Of a stretch of DNA of 64,000 bases, positions 12,713 to 26,804 are shown in pieces. Location of the stretch: contig NC_088295.1 of assembly GCF_032854445.1 (NCBI RefSeq), forward strand, positions 63,099,249-63,163,248, given 5' to 3'. The first letter of the stretch is position 1; the number at the start of each line of letters is the position of its first letter. The position numbers were made by a program, and so were the translations under genes. The DNA is from Liolophura sinensis (lineage: Eukaryota; Mollusca; Polyplacophora; Chitonida; Chitonidae). The notes below the pieces were generated by a model. The model had not been told where the DNA came from and did no database searches. It saw nothing but the letters and a program-made list of their open reading frames with translations.

Positions 12713-13851
12713 AGTCTCCCACCTCTGCCCTCATACGGACACCCACCACATAATTTATTTATGGCAATTCATCATCAACCCCATCAGCCATCAGATGGCT
12801 GTTGGCGTCACGTCATCGCTCCACCGTGTCTGAGGCAACTTGCCGATAGATGCAATGATCGTCTTCAACAGCATATATCAGATAGAAATAGAACGGAGAG
12901 TTCATTCAAAATGATGTCTTGGCTTCGCACTGAGAGTAGTCTCCCTTACTTAATGAGTGTTTAACTTACGAAGGCCATTGTGTGCATGGGAAGTTACACA
13001 AGAGACGATACCGAAACTTGAGAAGAGCCTGCCAGAGTATAACTGTCACTTGACAACACTGTGGGTGGGTAATTGTGTGACTTAACTCTCCCCCCACGCA
13101 CATTAAGATGAACAAAATGCCCGGGCTGTAAGTTAGTTAGGAACATCTACCACCCACACCTCATCTGCATCCGGCCGAACGATAATAGCTGCCAGTATAT
13201 GGGTTGATTACGATGGAGGACTCCCTAAATGATAAGGGCATACAGTATCTAAATATCGAATGGACACGAAAAAACGTTACATTGCATTACTGCGATAACG
13301 GTAGTACTTTTATTTATAGTAAACCTTATGTTAACCAGATGCACAAGTAAATAGCTAAAGAAGGGAAAATGCGAGGGAGTTTCTACAAGGAGTGGTGACT
13401 CAATTTCCATTCTCATTTGACAAATTATTCCCAGGGCCTCTTAATCGTTTGACAGATATAAACCTCACCGCGGCTTCGTACTTAATAGGAGTTAATTACC
13501 TTGGGAAACTTTGAAATTTGTCAATAAAATGGAAAGTTTACACGAATAAGAAAAACTTGGAAGACACCTATGCCGATTGAAACTTGAATCGTTCCACTTT
13601 ACACTAACTATAGTCCGTGTGTAATGACGTGTAATGATTTATTGTTTGGTGCTCTTCTGTTATAGATATGTACAAATATTTTGGTTTAAATGACGGAAGT
13701 CAGGATTTTGTGTACCAGAGGAAACTGACAACATCTGGTGAAACCAGGCGCTTGGTATCGAATTTTATGCCATGTCAGTCAAAATATAAAATACTGTTTG
13801 ACAGCCTTTTTGGGGTAGTTGAAAGGCCTTATTAATGATGTCGTCAACTTT

Positions 13852-14012
13852 CAGTCCCAAATGTAAGTGAGAAGGTCTGGCAAAACCTTCGGATGGCCGT
13901 GGGATTCTCCCGGGCTTTGTCCTGTTCCTCCAGCCAGAATCCTGGCCGCCGTCGTATAGGTGAAATATTCTTACGTATAGGACGCAAAAAACACCAATCA
14001 AATAAATAAATA
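13852..14012 (+). mobile_element. Type A SINE, 5'-truncated
   Basis: Contains GAGAAGGTCTGGCAAAACCT, the CTGGCCGCCGTCGTATAGGT block and an ACACCAATCAAATAAATAAA tail; the tRNA-like head is missing. Confidence 0.8.
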
Positions 14013-14483
14013 CGGTCAGTACCAAAAAACTAAGCAGGACCTCTTATTGGTCAAAAATTGGTGGCCAGTCGCTAAAGGCACAGTTGACTTCCTTATACAC
14101 AATTGGAACTTATCGAACTTTGCCTTTTGAATGAAAGTGTAACGCTGTAACACTTATGTATATCATACGGTTTGTACCAAACCTATTGTGCTACATGTGC
14201 CAACAAATATCATGGTGGTGACAAACAGACATCGGTGGTCCTTTCACTTTCATGTTTTCACCCTATCGTTTAGGATACAGTTACAAGTTACAGGTGTTGT
14301 CCATGGAAGTAAAGATTTCTAGAATTCAAGTATTTTTTCACAACGAAGCTCCCTCCACCCCCACACCACACCTGCCATCTCTCATGCTGATTTTAGATGT
14401 TCGATCTCAAATTTCATGCTACCGCCAGAAGGATAGCTTGTAGCTGTTATTTTTCACTGTACGCTACATATAGTGTATTAAGT

Positions 14484-14998
14484 ACTTAACGTCGTACTTA
14501 ACAATTTTTCAGTCATATAACGACGAAAGAATGAGTGCATGTAATGTGCCTCATTGTTGCAGGACGGATTTCCACCGTTCTTTATCTAGTGTTGCTTCAC
14601 TGAGACGCCTTATGGAAGGCAAGTACGCCACAACGCCCAAGCCTTTATTCTGAGACGGGTCAACCGGTCGTTGCACTATCCCCTTCACGCTGAACGCCAA
14701 GCGGGGAAGTTACAACTTCCTCTTTTAAGGTCTTAAGAATGACTCCACCCACGATTGACCCTGGATCTACCGCAACGACTGGTTGACCCGTATCAGTATA
14801 ATGGCTCGGGCGGGGCGGCTTACTTGCCTTCGGTAAGTCGTCTCATTGAAGCAGCACTAAATAAAAGATCGGTGGAAATCCGTCCTGCAACAAGGAGCCA
14901 CATTGCACGTACATGCACCCTAATGATTCCTTCGTCGCCATATGACTGAAAAATTGTTGAGTACGACGTTAAACCCCAAGCACTCACTCACTCACTCT
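14484..14998. mobile_element. Palindromic pair of V-type SINEs (type B) forming a long hairpin
   Basis: The left part is a minus-oriented SINE tail and body; the right part is the same sequence in plus orientation, ending GACGTTAAACCCCAAGCACT and (CACT)n. The arms 14487-14674 and 14772-14970 are inverted repeats with small gaps, including a 19/20 match between 14655-14674 and 14772-14791. The loop (14675-14771) holds the tRNA-proximal block GACCCTGGATCTACC. Compared with the single copy at 32.1 kb, about 70 bp have been added to each arm. Confidence 0.8.
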
Positions 14999-17900
14999 TT
15001 TTACCACGCCCTTCAATGATCTCCATATAACCGCCGAGGAAAGCTAGATAATATACTTATACTGTATTCCCAAAACGATAGACGCAATGCGTAAGATCGC
15101 ACTGGACCCACCGTGATCACATTATATCTGGAATTCCCTTATCCCTTAGTTTTCCTCCCACACCTTAATTAGAGCATTCCACCACCGCCAGAATTAGCTG
15201 AGCGGATTGGTCACTAAATGAGCGTGCTATCTGGAGGCGTGCGAATACAAACTAATAGTATTATGTGCTATTAAACTGAGCTCAGACCTTATCAGAAATG
15301 TTGTATTTTTATATATATGGGTGGTTATGAGGCAATGCAATAAGTCTATAAGAGGAATCTGTGTTCGTGTTGGCATATACTTTGCGGATGTTTACAGAGG
15401 AATATCAGAATCCACTCAGTTTTATAAGGGGGCGTTACCAGACAGTGTTAGAGACACGTGCACGTACTGAAATACAAAGCCGTTCTTCCGATCTGCTGTT
15501 CACTGTATTCTCTCTAAATACAGGGTTGTTATATCTCGGGCAGCCGTAATCGGCAAGCAAACAGCAATCTTTAAACCAGTCGCAAAGACTGAGAGTTGGT
15601 TATGACCATTCATAATTAGTTTGTTAAACTATGATAACGGTGTTCGAGACCGCACAGCGCTTTGCGGTGAAATGAAGTGTTGTCCACACTGGATATGGTT
15701 ACCAACAATACATCATCAATGGCCGTGCCGTGACCGCAGATAAATTTAGATACTTCCGTTTAGCACTAGATGTCGCTTTTGATCCCATCCGTAAATATGA
15801 AATCTGCAACGCATATGCGTGGGAATGAAACGCTAACAATACATTGATAATATGGCACTTCAAAAACATGCCCAGCACTTTGTCACCAGGATGTCCACCT
15901 AAATCTCACTAGAGCACACCTGTGGTTTATATTACATCTTTGTTACTAGCTGCACATCGCTGAAAGTAGAAACTCAACAAATACCGTTCAAACCAACAGC
16001 ATAGTCCTATACATGTATAGTCATGCATCAAAAGTAGATCACTGCTTCAAATATTCATGTAATCTGTCTGTATAATTCTTTCGATCGCTTTACCGCCAAT
16101 CAGGCTTTTCTTGGAGGACACAAACACGTTGTCTCTCGAATGTACATGCACAGACGCAATTATTTGGCAGATAAGTAAATCTCGTAGCGTCTATAATAAT
16201 GTCATATAGCTTATATACTAACGGAAGTTCGTCAGTGCATTTGTTTAAAAATATTCTAGAACGAAGGGAATTATCTAATGTTTTAAAAAGAATTTTTTAT
16301 CTTCGATACATACATGTATTTGCCAGCTTCCTTTTATATTTTCATGAATTGATTGTAAGAATAGCCACCAGTAATATTTTTTCTGTAAGCCTTGCAGCCC
16401 AAATGACTAAATGAATTGGTATATTTTTGTTTGTTTGCTTGCTTTGGATATAACTTCGTTTACAACATTATTCCGGTCATAGCATGACAATCTATGTTTG
16501 TAGGCGGTTGATCCCCGAATCGATGTATAGTGTTCTTTATCGGATCACCATGCTGAAGACGCCCGGTATAACACTTCATCGCTGTATAATGATACTGGGC
16601 CGTCCATATCCTCACGGTATACTGAAATAGCAAGAACAGCAACGAATAGAAAGACTCTCACGTGTTAAATAGGAATCGACTCAAGCTTGAACCATTGTCT
16701 TCGGCTTACTAATCGGACGCTCTAAACTAAATGAATCAAATACTTTAGTGATTTTATCGCAAGACAGGAGCGTTAACTAAAGAGAATCGGTATAACTGAT
16801 TGGTTGATTAACTGATCACTTTAACTAGATCAACTTATAGATGATCAATTTACTGATGATCCATCCATTTAGTCATTCGTTCGTTTATACTTTTGGTCAC
16901 TCATTCAACCGTTGTTTTATTCACAAGAATGAATGTGCCGATCAGAATATGAGATCTGTGAGTTAGATTCTCCTTGGCATGTTTTTCAGACGCATTTCTT
17001 ACTGACTTGACAGTGTAGACTGTGTCTGTATTCAGACAAAATGCCTTTTTCATCACAATCTTCCGTACAATGATGAAGGGCTTGTTTTGAATTTTAGTAC
17101 ACTCAGTCGACAGCTTGCTTTCCCTGCGCCCACACCCGCCTGCGATAATCACCTATGTTTCGATCATGAGTACTTTGTACAGATCCACCAAGCGTCTAAA
17201 CAGCAGGACTCTCGTCTTTCCACGACCGAAAGACCAACCCTCACGAGATTGCTCACCCAAATGTCACGCAAGTAAAACAATCTTCTCGAAAACAGGCTGA
17301 ATAAAAGGAGCTCGAGTATCTTTTTTTTTGATTCAGTTATCTGTAGAATGTGTCTCTTGGCCAGTTTGGGATGTGCCTCTATCACAGCTGACTCTCTTAA
17401 TTATCAGCAACCACTTTCTTGGAAATCTTGCCTGGACATTATACACAAAGGCTGTCCGCCATGACGCATGTGCTTGGTGCCCATATGTGAGTCACTATTA
17501 GTATATTTACATAAGTAATCGATTGACTCATTGATGAAACAGCATTTTAGGTGTTAAGCAGTGTTTTGCCCTGGGTGATGCGGTCTTTCACGTTATAAAG
17601 TTGCCCAGATTATTAAAAGTGGAATACTTTTTGTTTTAATGACTGTTACTGGTGTACGTCTAAGATAACATCACTGCAAGAATGCATAATCAGAACAAAA
17701 TTGTTTTGATCTCACAGGCTTTCAGCCAACTGGTCTCCCATCTATGAATCGATGATGATTAGCAGTGGAAAGCAACTCCAGCCAGATTGCAAACGAAGTT
17801 AACTCCCTTTAATAGTCAATGCACGCGAATCTTTTTCAAAAGGGAAGTAATTTTACTGCCATCTCTGGATTAATACCACGATAGAAATGATCTGTTGTTT

Positions 17901-19745
17901 TTTCTTAAAATTTCTTTACGCCAAACACATGATGGAATGTCAAATAAATGAAATGAAAACTTAATTAATTTTACTGAGAATATTATCGTCGATTCTCTTG
18001 GGCCTATGTTGAGAGGGGATAATACAGAAGTTGTGTAACTCCGAAAACCTATGACTTCGTTGTCACCCGAGGCATCACCAAGCCCTGGTCCCTACGCATT
18101 GTTTGCGACTGTGTATTAAATGTGATGACTCAGCATTTAGAGTAATTCTTGACCAGCAACGTCTAATACATTGCAACTAACATAACTGCATTTTGCGCCC
18201 CAAATCTGCTGAGGCAATAGTGTTAGGAAGCGTGTACGTTGACACGTTTTAAGATTGTACATTAACGCAAAAAGAAACTGACAAAGCCAAATTGACGATA
18301 TGCCGGATTTCACAGGTAATACATTTGACCATTTTCCAACCACGACACTGTCATCACCGCTCTGATTTCACTCCCTTTACTCTCTTTTTCTGTATTTTAA
18401 TCACAATGAGTCAAAACCTAGTCTTCGTTTTTCAGAGTTAATATATCAGTCGCGTTTTAGAATGGATAATGCACTAACGGCGATTTACACCTTTTACTTA
18501 TTGAGAGCTTCATGCCTCGGTAGTGACTAGATTGATGTGTGGATCTGCTAAGAGAGCGGAGCCATTCATTGTTCGAAGCTGCACTTGTATTTCGTATACA
18601 TCTATTTTTCCGATAAACGGTACCGCCATAAGCACACGAACTAGTGACGTAAGTTCCTGGATAAGGACAGATTCCATGTACTAGGGGGCATTTAAGTTGT
18701 ATGTTACTAATTTAAGACTGAACTAATTCAATGTACTGGCGCTAATGCTTCGCTCCCAGTTCTGAACACGTAATCCTCCCCTTTACTGTTCTGGGAGCCT
18801 CAGTGGCAATCACTCCTGATCCTGTTTATGTGACCTTACTGGGAGTTCGTTTGAGATCACTTGCTTTACTCTAAGATGGCACACACTTTGAGTTCACTCT
18901 TCGAGTGAAAGCCGTGTCTGTCAGATGTGGGAAAGCTCATCGGTTATTTGTCAGCTGCTGGTGGTTTACTCCAGAAACTCATTAATGTCGTTGGTGTTTT
19001 ACCAGTTTACAAAGCTTACTCACCTCACCAATTAACCGCCTAAACATATGATACAAAGTAACGTCGTTGTTATAGCTTGATTTAGTGAATTTGCGACAAA
19101 CGACGAGATTTATTTCATGCGGTATATTATGCAAAACTCACTTTAAACTCACGTAAAACTCACTTTAAAAACCCGGATATAATTATACAGTAATATACTG
19201 GCATGTCTGGTATCTTCCGAATATAGATATTAACTGAATACGTACTAGTATTATTTTTATCTTTAACTGAAGTCAGGCATGTGTCTGAGCTGTAGTCACA
19301 TAATCCTGATAATGGGCCTTTAAGACATTCCATCATGGGTTTGTTCTCCGGCTATTGTGTACGGCGAAATGTCGGCACTTCCTGCAGATCGTGGCATGAG
19401 AAGACAACTCTTGCTATCAAAATGCAGATATGTGCTCTTGTAGATACGAATTTGTGTAGTTCGCTACAGGTAGTTCCCAAAGATGTGTACTCTGTGTACA
19501 AAGTTTGGTGCCCATTTAAAATACGTACAGGTGCATGAAGATGCCGCTCCAAGGCACACATAAATGCACACGTGTAAACGTGCTACAATTAATGTGTACC
19601 TCTAGCCTAAGCAATTTGTTATAGAGCATAGTATGAAAGGAGAATAGCGTCAATCATTGAACAGGAAAAATTTTAGTGGTAGACCCTATTAGTGTCTACT
19701 CATCTACGTAATTTGTTTATTTGACGGGCTATATATCTATATAGC
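14999..19745. other. Non-coding or unrecognised DNA
   Basis: No repeat family seen elsewhere in the window and no convincing exon. A 47-codon frame ending at a strong donor (GTGAC|GTAAGT, 18645) is the only splice-like signal. Around 16790-16880 there is degenerate TGATCA/GATT simple sequence. Confidence 0.4.
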
Positions 19746-20008
19746 ACGCTAGCGCAGCGTAATAACCCAGAAGCCTCTCACCAATGCGGTCGCTGTAAGT
19801 TCAAGTCCAGCTCATGCTTTCCCACTTCCCGTAAGCACCAAACTTTGTACACTTCCCGTAAGTGGGAAAGTCTGGCAGAAACCTGCGGATGGCTGTGGTT
19901 TTCCCCGGGATCTGCCCGTTTTCCTCCCACCATAATGCTGACTGCCGTCGTAGAAGTGAAATATTCTTGAGTACGGCGTAAAACACCAATCATATAAATA
20001 TAAAAAAT
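19746..20008 (+). mobile_element. Type A SINE with a short internal duplication
   Basis: B-box AAGTTCAAGTCCAGCTCATG near 19797. CACTTCCCGTAAG occurs twice (about 19824 and 19850), with an inserted CACCAAACTTTGTACA between. The 3' domain and tail are typical. Confidence 0.8.
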
Positions 20009-20861
20009 ATTTATTTGACTGGTGTTCACATATACAACCTCGGCCAACTTTATCTATATGAAGTGAAATGGACAATCGAGAACACATGTGACCGTATTGT
20101 AGAGATCGACAAAGAGCTGATGGTATGTTGTATAACCAGATTTAAGCTGAAATTCAAGCACATTTTGGCCTTGAAAATCACCACCTTGGCACTTTCCCCA
20201 TGCAACATGAGTGGTCAAGTACTGATTAATCCAGTCTTTCTGTATGTAGTTTGATGGTACGGCATGCTGTTGAGACAACGCTGTATATAAATTAAATATG
20301 TCGGCACTGGGACCATACTGCTGCAAAGGAGACACCGGCGTGATATGACGTAATTGAAGTAAACACTAAATACACTGCTGGTAAATTTAAATTCAAACAT
20401 TTTTATTTCCAGTTGACGGCCTTGGATACTTCGCTTACACAAGGCCGGAAACACTTGCAATGGCGCCGTTGATTCTGTCGGATTTTGGATTCATTATTGG
20501 CTGTAATGAAGCCACGTGTCAGGGGTTATAACTGAGGGAGTGTTATGCACCTGCATGGGGTACTAATGATGACCTCGGGTCTCACCTGAGCTGTGAACCA
20601 TAGGATCGAAGTGAACAATGGAATGCACAGAGACGTCTTAAGTAACTTAAGCAGCAAGGAGTCGCCTAATGGTTTCTTCAGTTTCCATGGAGAGCATTGA
20701 TCATATTTACTCCATGACATTTATTTATTTATTTATTTTACTTATGTTTACTACCGTATTCTAAAGAGTTGGCCACTAAAACGACATTGGTCAGATTATG
20801 AATCGGAATAAATAACGGACCTGACATTACTCCTGACTTAAAGCCATAGTCGAAATAGGCA

Positions 20862-20935
20862 AAGTTGGATTCGAACTTGCGACCTCAGGGAGCTTATCGG
20901 GTGTGGCTAAAACAACTCTTTAGCTGACCGAGCAG
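20862..20935 (-). repeat. tRNA-like SINE head or tRNA relic
   Basis: On the minus strand, GGTCAGCTAAAGAGTTG (A-box-like) lies about 45 bp before GCAAGTTCGAATCCAACTTT (perfect B-box). The 5' and 3' ends do not pair as an acceptor stem. Confidence 0.5.
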
Positions 20936-21115
20936 AAAACACATTCTGTAGCAGAACATATGGGGCGCTAAAAAGAACGGCATATAAGTAAATTTTCACA
21001 CGATTTCGCTCTGAGAAATTCATGTTTGGTGTCTTCTACATGATGACAGCAGCACTTTGATGGTATACGACTCGCCCTGTCGCAAGAAGACATAGTACTT
21101 TTCAAGTACATACCC

Positions 21116-21172
21116 TTCATCGTCGTATGACTGGGAAAATTGTTAAGTATGACATAAAAATCCAAGCATATA
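21116..21172 (+). mobile_element. Type B SINE 3' tail fragment
   Basis: The sequence carries the conserved tail pattern CGTCGTATGACTGG, then ATTGTTAAGTATGAC and AAATCCAAGCAT, diverged from the 14.5 kb copy. Only the terminal 55 bp are present. Confidence 0.5.
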
Positions 21173-21589
21173 TATCAATAATTATATATAAGTTTTTGGA
21201 AGGTAATGACGAATTTTGTCACTGGTGACGATATACACGCCAACTGGTGGAAGATAAATGGTCTTCAACGAACGACCTATGAGCCCCGTCGACCTATTGT
21301 CACCATGTCGAACAGTGAGAGCGGAGTAATCTAGAAATTCAGAATCCAAGACCGGGATTTCCTACAAAATACTACAGTTCTATGATTTGCCAGACAATAT
21401 CATTACACACAGGGGGAGACAGACAAGTCGGAATAAAAAATACTTCCTTTTTATCTGTGCGTAAATAGCGTATATCCGTTGTTTGTGTCTTAGTCACAAT
21501 GGCAGCTGGAAAAACGATTTGGGCCTTCTCAACCCGAAAGTCATGGTGATGGAAGTAAACTGTCATGTTCAACCATTGATTATAATAGG

Positions 21590-21841
21590 TGTGGGAACAC
21601 CGTGGCCGAGGTTTGCCTGCTTAGTGACCCAGGAGCCTCTCAACGATGCGGTCGCTGTGAGTTCAAATCCAGCTCACGCAGGTCATACGTGGGAGGATCT
21701 GGCATCAACTTGCAGATGGTCGGGGTTTTCCCCGGGGTTCTGCCCGCTTACGTCCAATCATAATGCTGGCTGCCGTCGTATAGGTGAAATATTCTTGAGG
21801 ACGGCGTAAAACACTAATCTGATAAATAAATAAATAAATAA
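21590..21841 (+). mobile_element. Type A SINE, near full length
   Basis: Head CCGTGGCCGAGGTTTGCC, B-box GAGTTCAAATCCAGCTCACG, a TTTTCCCCGGGGTTCTGCCC body, conserved 3' domain and (ATAA)n tail. It is one of the best copies for judging the family length of about 250 bp. Confidence 0.88.
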
Positions 21842-24261
21842 TAAGAGTAGTCTGTGTGTTTGTGTTTGTTTGTTTTGTTTTTTTTTTTCATGCATATTGT
21901 CATCTTTATGTGAGCTGTGTTGTGAGCTTTTTCACCCAGGTGTTCGTGATGATTAGAGTAGGGTATCCTAGGACCATGTGTATGTACATCCCTTCTGCGT
22001 AACTTCTGAATATGTCTTGCAATGTCCAATATGTTTCAAATTCATCCTTTTGGTAATGAGAACATATTTATTTGACTATTCCACCAATAACCAGACTTAA
22101 ATTTATGATGGTGTGGGTAAAAATAAATCAGTCAAAACAAGAGTTTTCTGTGAACGAAGATTTCAACGTGAAATTCCTTTACTCAGGAGAGGTTCTTGTG
22201 CTCGGAGAGACTTTGGACACATTTTCAAGGAGACATTAGACTTAAGAGATCTTCAGTATTTTCCAGTGCTGACAATTTTACAGGCAATGAAAATTACAAG
22301 CTTGTTACAGAGTTACAGAACTTTCAATAAGTCTTGATATACATGTAACTATAACATCAGGCCACAATCTTCAGAGCAGTGGCCAGATCACGGCTTTGTC
22401 TTCGCGCTACTAAGATGTCTGAAAACCTTTTAATAAGATCGGCTCTTTGACTTAAATGACTAAACCTAAATGTAAATAACACCAAAATCAGTTCGAATTA
22501 TGGAATGTTTACTAACGTTTATTCTGATGGTTTGGAAAAGAAATATCTTCGCCTTCAATTCCTTTCTCGTTATATAACTGTATTTCTTTCACCATTGTGT
22601 TGCTTGAAAAACACAAAAACCAGACATCTCACAAATACTTTTTCAGTATTTGTCAGTACATTACAAAAAAGTTTTACTTTTTGTTAACTAAGTGTCCAAA
22701 AACGATAATTCCATAGCAATATCAAAAAAGTCAGAAAGAATTTAACCTAGGTGCATTGAAAAATAACCTTATTACGTTTGGCAAAATGGCTATATAACTA
22801 CTACATAGTTCTAAAGGACGGGCAGGAGCACTTTTTGTGACTATGACAAGAAAACAACTCAGCAACAGGAACGGCACATTCATCGTTTGACCCTGTGGTG
22901 TAATATTTCAACTATAAAAGTTGAATAACATTTTGTTGACAAAATTATAATATTTTCACATGAGGAATAAAATGCCACCATATTTTATTGCCACATCTCG
23001 AGACGCAATCGGACAGCGACGCCCTTAACGTCGTCCAAATGACATATATATATATATCTGAGTTTCAGACTAGCAACGGTTTATTTCCACCTTTAGGAGG
23101 AATACTTCTAAAGCTCTTTGTATGGTGGCCATTTTACCTTATTTTATAGCAAAGACAAATTTTTCATTTCAGATGAAATGATGAAAAGACTTTTCTTTTT
23201 CGAGACAGTAGTTGAGAAATAAACAAAACAGACTGATTCGATTGAAATTGGATTTCGGGAAATTTTCTGCAATCCTTATTGATCCTACTCGTCTTCCGTA
23301 GATTAACAGATTCTCCTGATCCAGCTCCATGACTCTATTCACTGAGCTGAAATAGACAAAAGTAAGTAAGTTATTCTAATTGTGAGGAGAAATTGTTTAG
23401 GAAAGTCTTATCAAGTATTAAAATGTAAAATATATAATATCCACACGACATTTGTAGACAACATGATTATTTAACATCTTCTCAAAAAATAGATCTTAGT
23501 TCTTGTTAAATGATAGAAAACATTACTTGCGATTATGACAACTAGATGATTATGACCATCGCGCTAAGTTGAGTTAACATGCAATTATACTTGTGGTGAA
23601 CCGTCACGACACCATAACATTAGTAGTGGTGCAGCGACAAAGCATCAAAGGGAAATAACTATTCCTCACTGAACATAGAACGATTGTGTTCTATCCCTAA
23701 AGTGTTTCATAGTATACTAGACAATACATTCATGTATTTCATAGAACCACAACACTGGACTTCTTCCAGAAACAAAAGAAAAAAATAACAATTTTCAAAT
23801 TTTACGGCGAGATTGCATGTCTTTTCTTGGCAATAACGCCTATCTCAATGCCAGAGATGCTTGTAGGATTCTGCAAGCCACGTTTGCTTCATGTTTCCAA
23901 ATATTTAAGTTTGGAGAAAAGTTTAATCCCATAAGTCCCACGCGATTCAAGTCGCTTCACACACAATCGGTACCACCCACGCAAACAGTAATGAGGTAAC
24001 TTGGAATGCCTTGACTAGCCATGTGCAAGAGTCTCCTCCAGACAGGTTTCATCAACAGAAAAACCCTTCCTTTAATTCTATAGTAATTGTAAAGCACAAG
24101 TAGAGTCAATCCTAAGAAGGAGATTTTCTTTTAATTTTGCAGCATTTTAATATCACAAGTAACGGCAATAATTCTTCGAATTAACACTATTTGTATTTTA
24201 CATGAAAATTTCTAATGGAGCTACCGAATTACTCTTTTACTATTTTTGTTAAATGAAACAA

Positions 24262-24312
24262 TATAAGTGAAATATTCTTGTGCACAACGTAAAGCAACAA
24301 TTGACTAAACCA
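24262..24312 (+). mobile_element. Type A SINE 3' tail fragment
   Basis: ATATAAGTGAAATATTCTTG is followed by a diverged AACGTAAAGCAACAATTGAC. Confidence 0.5.
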
Positions 24313-25654
24313 ATATAAAAAGTTTAAAAAGGTAGAAATTCCTGAAGCCGTCTTGTTTGCTTATTTCTGGTCCTGAAAACCAATAGCCAGTGGTCACCGA
24401 ATCCAGGTAGGAAACTGGAAAGAGTTTATATATGCGCTGACAAGGAAATGACTATTGTTAATATAGACGCCTGTATAAAAGTTACTGAGTCATTTCAGGC
24501 TGACATTTATTGAAATTCAGGCCAGGTTTTGATGTTCATGTAATCAGTAATTCATAAGAATGGTAGAGGTTTACCTCTTGATGTATTTGGGCAAAATGTG
24601 TCCAGCATTATTCTGGAAGTTCGTATCTAATCAGCGATGTATTACGAAACTCAGTCAGCCAGAGGGTATGTACGTTTCATGTATGTATGTAAAATCATCT
24701 TATTATGTACACTTTATATGAATTAAATCATTATAAATAGAAGTACCACGAGTAATGTGGCCTTAGGCTAAGGCCTAATAACCTCCACCTACTTGACCAA
24801 TTAATTATACCCGTGAGGTCTGTCCACTAATGTAATACCGATGAGTGAGACCATGCTGAAATAATTGATCAAAACTTCGCATGATTATTTCAAGGCACGC
24901 CTTGATTATCTCTCGTTGGTCAGTTGGACCGAACCGGAAACGAGATGACCGTCTGCTTATTTTAATTAATTTATATACCTTATTCAGCAGACACTTTCTG
25001 AAGATCACTATCAACACCTAGTTGGTTCTCAGAATATATGACAACTCGACCGTTTGGACTGATAGCAAACAGAAAGAATGAAGGGAAGTTTACTTTGACC
25101 GACCGGAGAGGCCTTCCCATCTTTACCCAGAAATCGTGGGTTGAATCTTTGTTCAGCGTTTCTGCCAAGATTCGCCTCACTTTATTTTGTGTCAATTTGA
25201 CAGACACTGAATGTTTTGCGTCAATAGTGGAGGCCAGACCACTGACCTCTGGCCGAGGCTATAACTTATAGAATTGCCCACAGAACAATAACTGCCTTCC
25301 CAGATTTATGACTTTATTAACCCATTCAACCGTGTAAGTCCAAGGCAGCAACTGACGATCTAAAATTTCAACGATCGTCAATTCCGGACAAACCTATGCT
25401 ATCAATCAGATTATCAACGCCTAAATTTTCAATCAATTACAAGAGTATGGGATTCAGTTTATTAGTACAACTGCTTGGAATTAAGATTTTTTTCAGCTAT
25501 TCTCTGAATATGAAAGGAGTTAAAAATTCCTGTGTACTGCTGTAAACCGATGTCACAATTTTGTATATGCCATACACGAACAGCAGTCAGCAGTATATCT
25601 GCCCTCAACTAAAATTGACATCCTGTGTTAATAATTGCAAGACAAATTTCCAAA

Positions 25655-25755
25655 ACAACGTTCAACACAAACCACCAAAGAGCTAAGAAAGTATATAAAG
25701 AAAGAAATTAGGATGTATTTATGCCAAGAGAAAGCAGTCAAGAGTTTTCAGTAAT
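25655..25755 (+). repeat. Dispersed coding-like repeat, copy 1
   Basis: About 95 bp, roughly 80% identical by eye to 55733-55835. It reads TQTTKELRKYIKKEIRMYLC in one frame. The matching frame at 55.7 kb keeps TQTTKELRKYI, EIRM, LC and EK. It is probably a relic of a transposable-element ORF that I cannot name. Confidence 0.65.
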
Positions 25756-26804
25756 GATGAAAAGAAGTGAATCAGTATCCAAATTGTGTATCATGCTATT
25801 TTATAAGTTGTCCTTAATTCATATCCAACCTGTGCGTTCCTGGACAGTTTTATCATAAGGATAATGTTTCGTGACTTGAGTGCCACTGCTGTTGGCTGAC
25901 CATTGCCAAATGATCACAAGCTTGTCTTCAATTTCTCGGGATTTCTCCAATACGGGAGCTTCGTTGACGTCACCAGTCAATGTTAATGGTTTATTACTAG
26001 CAATGATTACACATCTCGAGGACTCCAGCGTCCTAAATCGACATTTTATTGGTTAAATCACTGGCTCTTCACACAAGAAGCCTATCAATACTGAGACACG
26101 AACATCAGAGGATTCCTACCTTGCATGTATAGCGTGCAGTCAGAGTATTGTGTGTGAACAATTAGGTAGATACAAATATTTATTGTCTTCTGTACGTCCA
26201 TCTACTTGATTTTCCTGGCTGCACGATGTCTGGACTACAGGTGCACAATTGCTATGATCTGAGAACTTTCGGTATTGTGTCGGCCATTACTATATTCATG
26301 ACAAGTTAAGGCTCACGGATACCCTCATCTCAGGCCCAAATCTGAAGTTCTTAACGTAGTACACTGTAGGCACGAAACATCCGTGGATACCTTAGCACAT
26401 TGATTAAGCATGGGATGGGTGGGGAAGGGGGTTAAAAAGGAGAAACATCGGAAAACTATCCTCGCCCCCAGCAAAGTGGTATGAGTGGTGCAGTTTTTTT
26501 TCTTTTGGTTCTTTCCTATGAAATGTTTCTTAGAATTGAGCCGCCATCAAAACAAAATTGACATCATCACTATAAAAGGTAGAACGGGCTGTATACATTT
26601 GCCACATCAAATATATACATGTGTGGCTTGTGGGCAGCCCTAATCAACACAGCAAGGTCCCGTTGTACAGCACTCCTAGTAATTCTAGATTAGTGATGTC
26701 TATATAGATTGCTATTAACAGCGATGCATTATTTTAACTATTAAATTCTGTTTTATCCATGATAATAAAAGTAGGGGGGGGGTGGTATAATTTGCTACTA
26801 TATA

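Larger units (their letters stand above)
22030..26800. other. Non-coding or unrecognised DNA
   Basis: Apart from a SINE tail (24.26 kb) and the dispersed repeat (25.66 kb), only short chance ORFs are seen. Composition is AT-rich and uniform. Confidence 0.4.

Noticed and set aside
18526-18645. Plus-strand frame starting MCGSAKRAE and ending at GTGAC|GTAAGT
   Set aside because: Only the donor is good; no hydrophobic start, no domain and no phase-matched partner.
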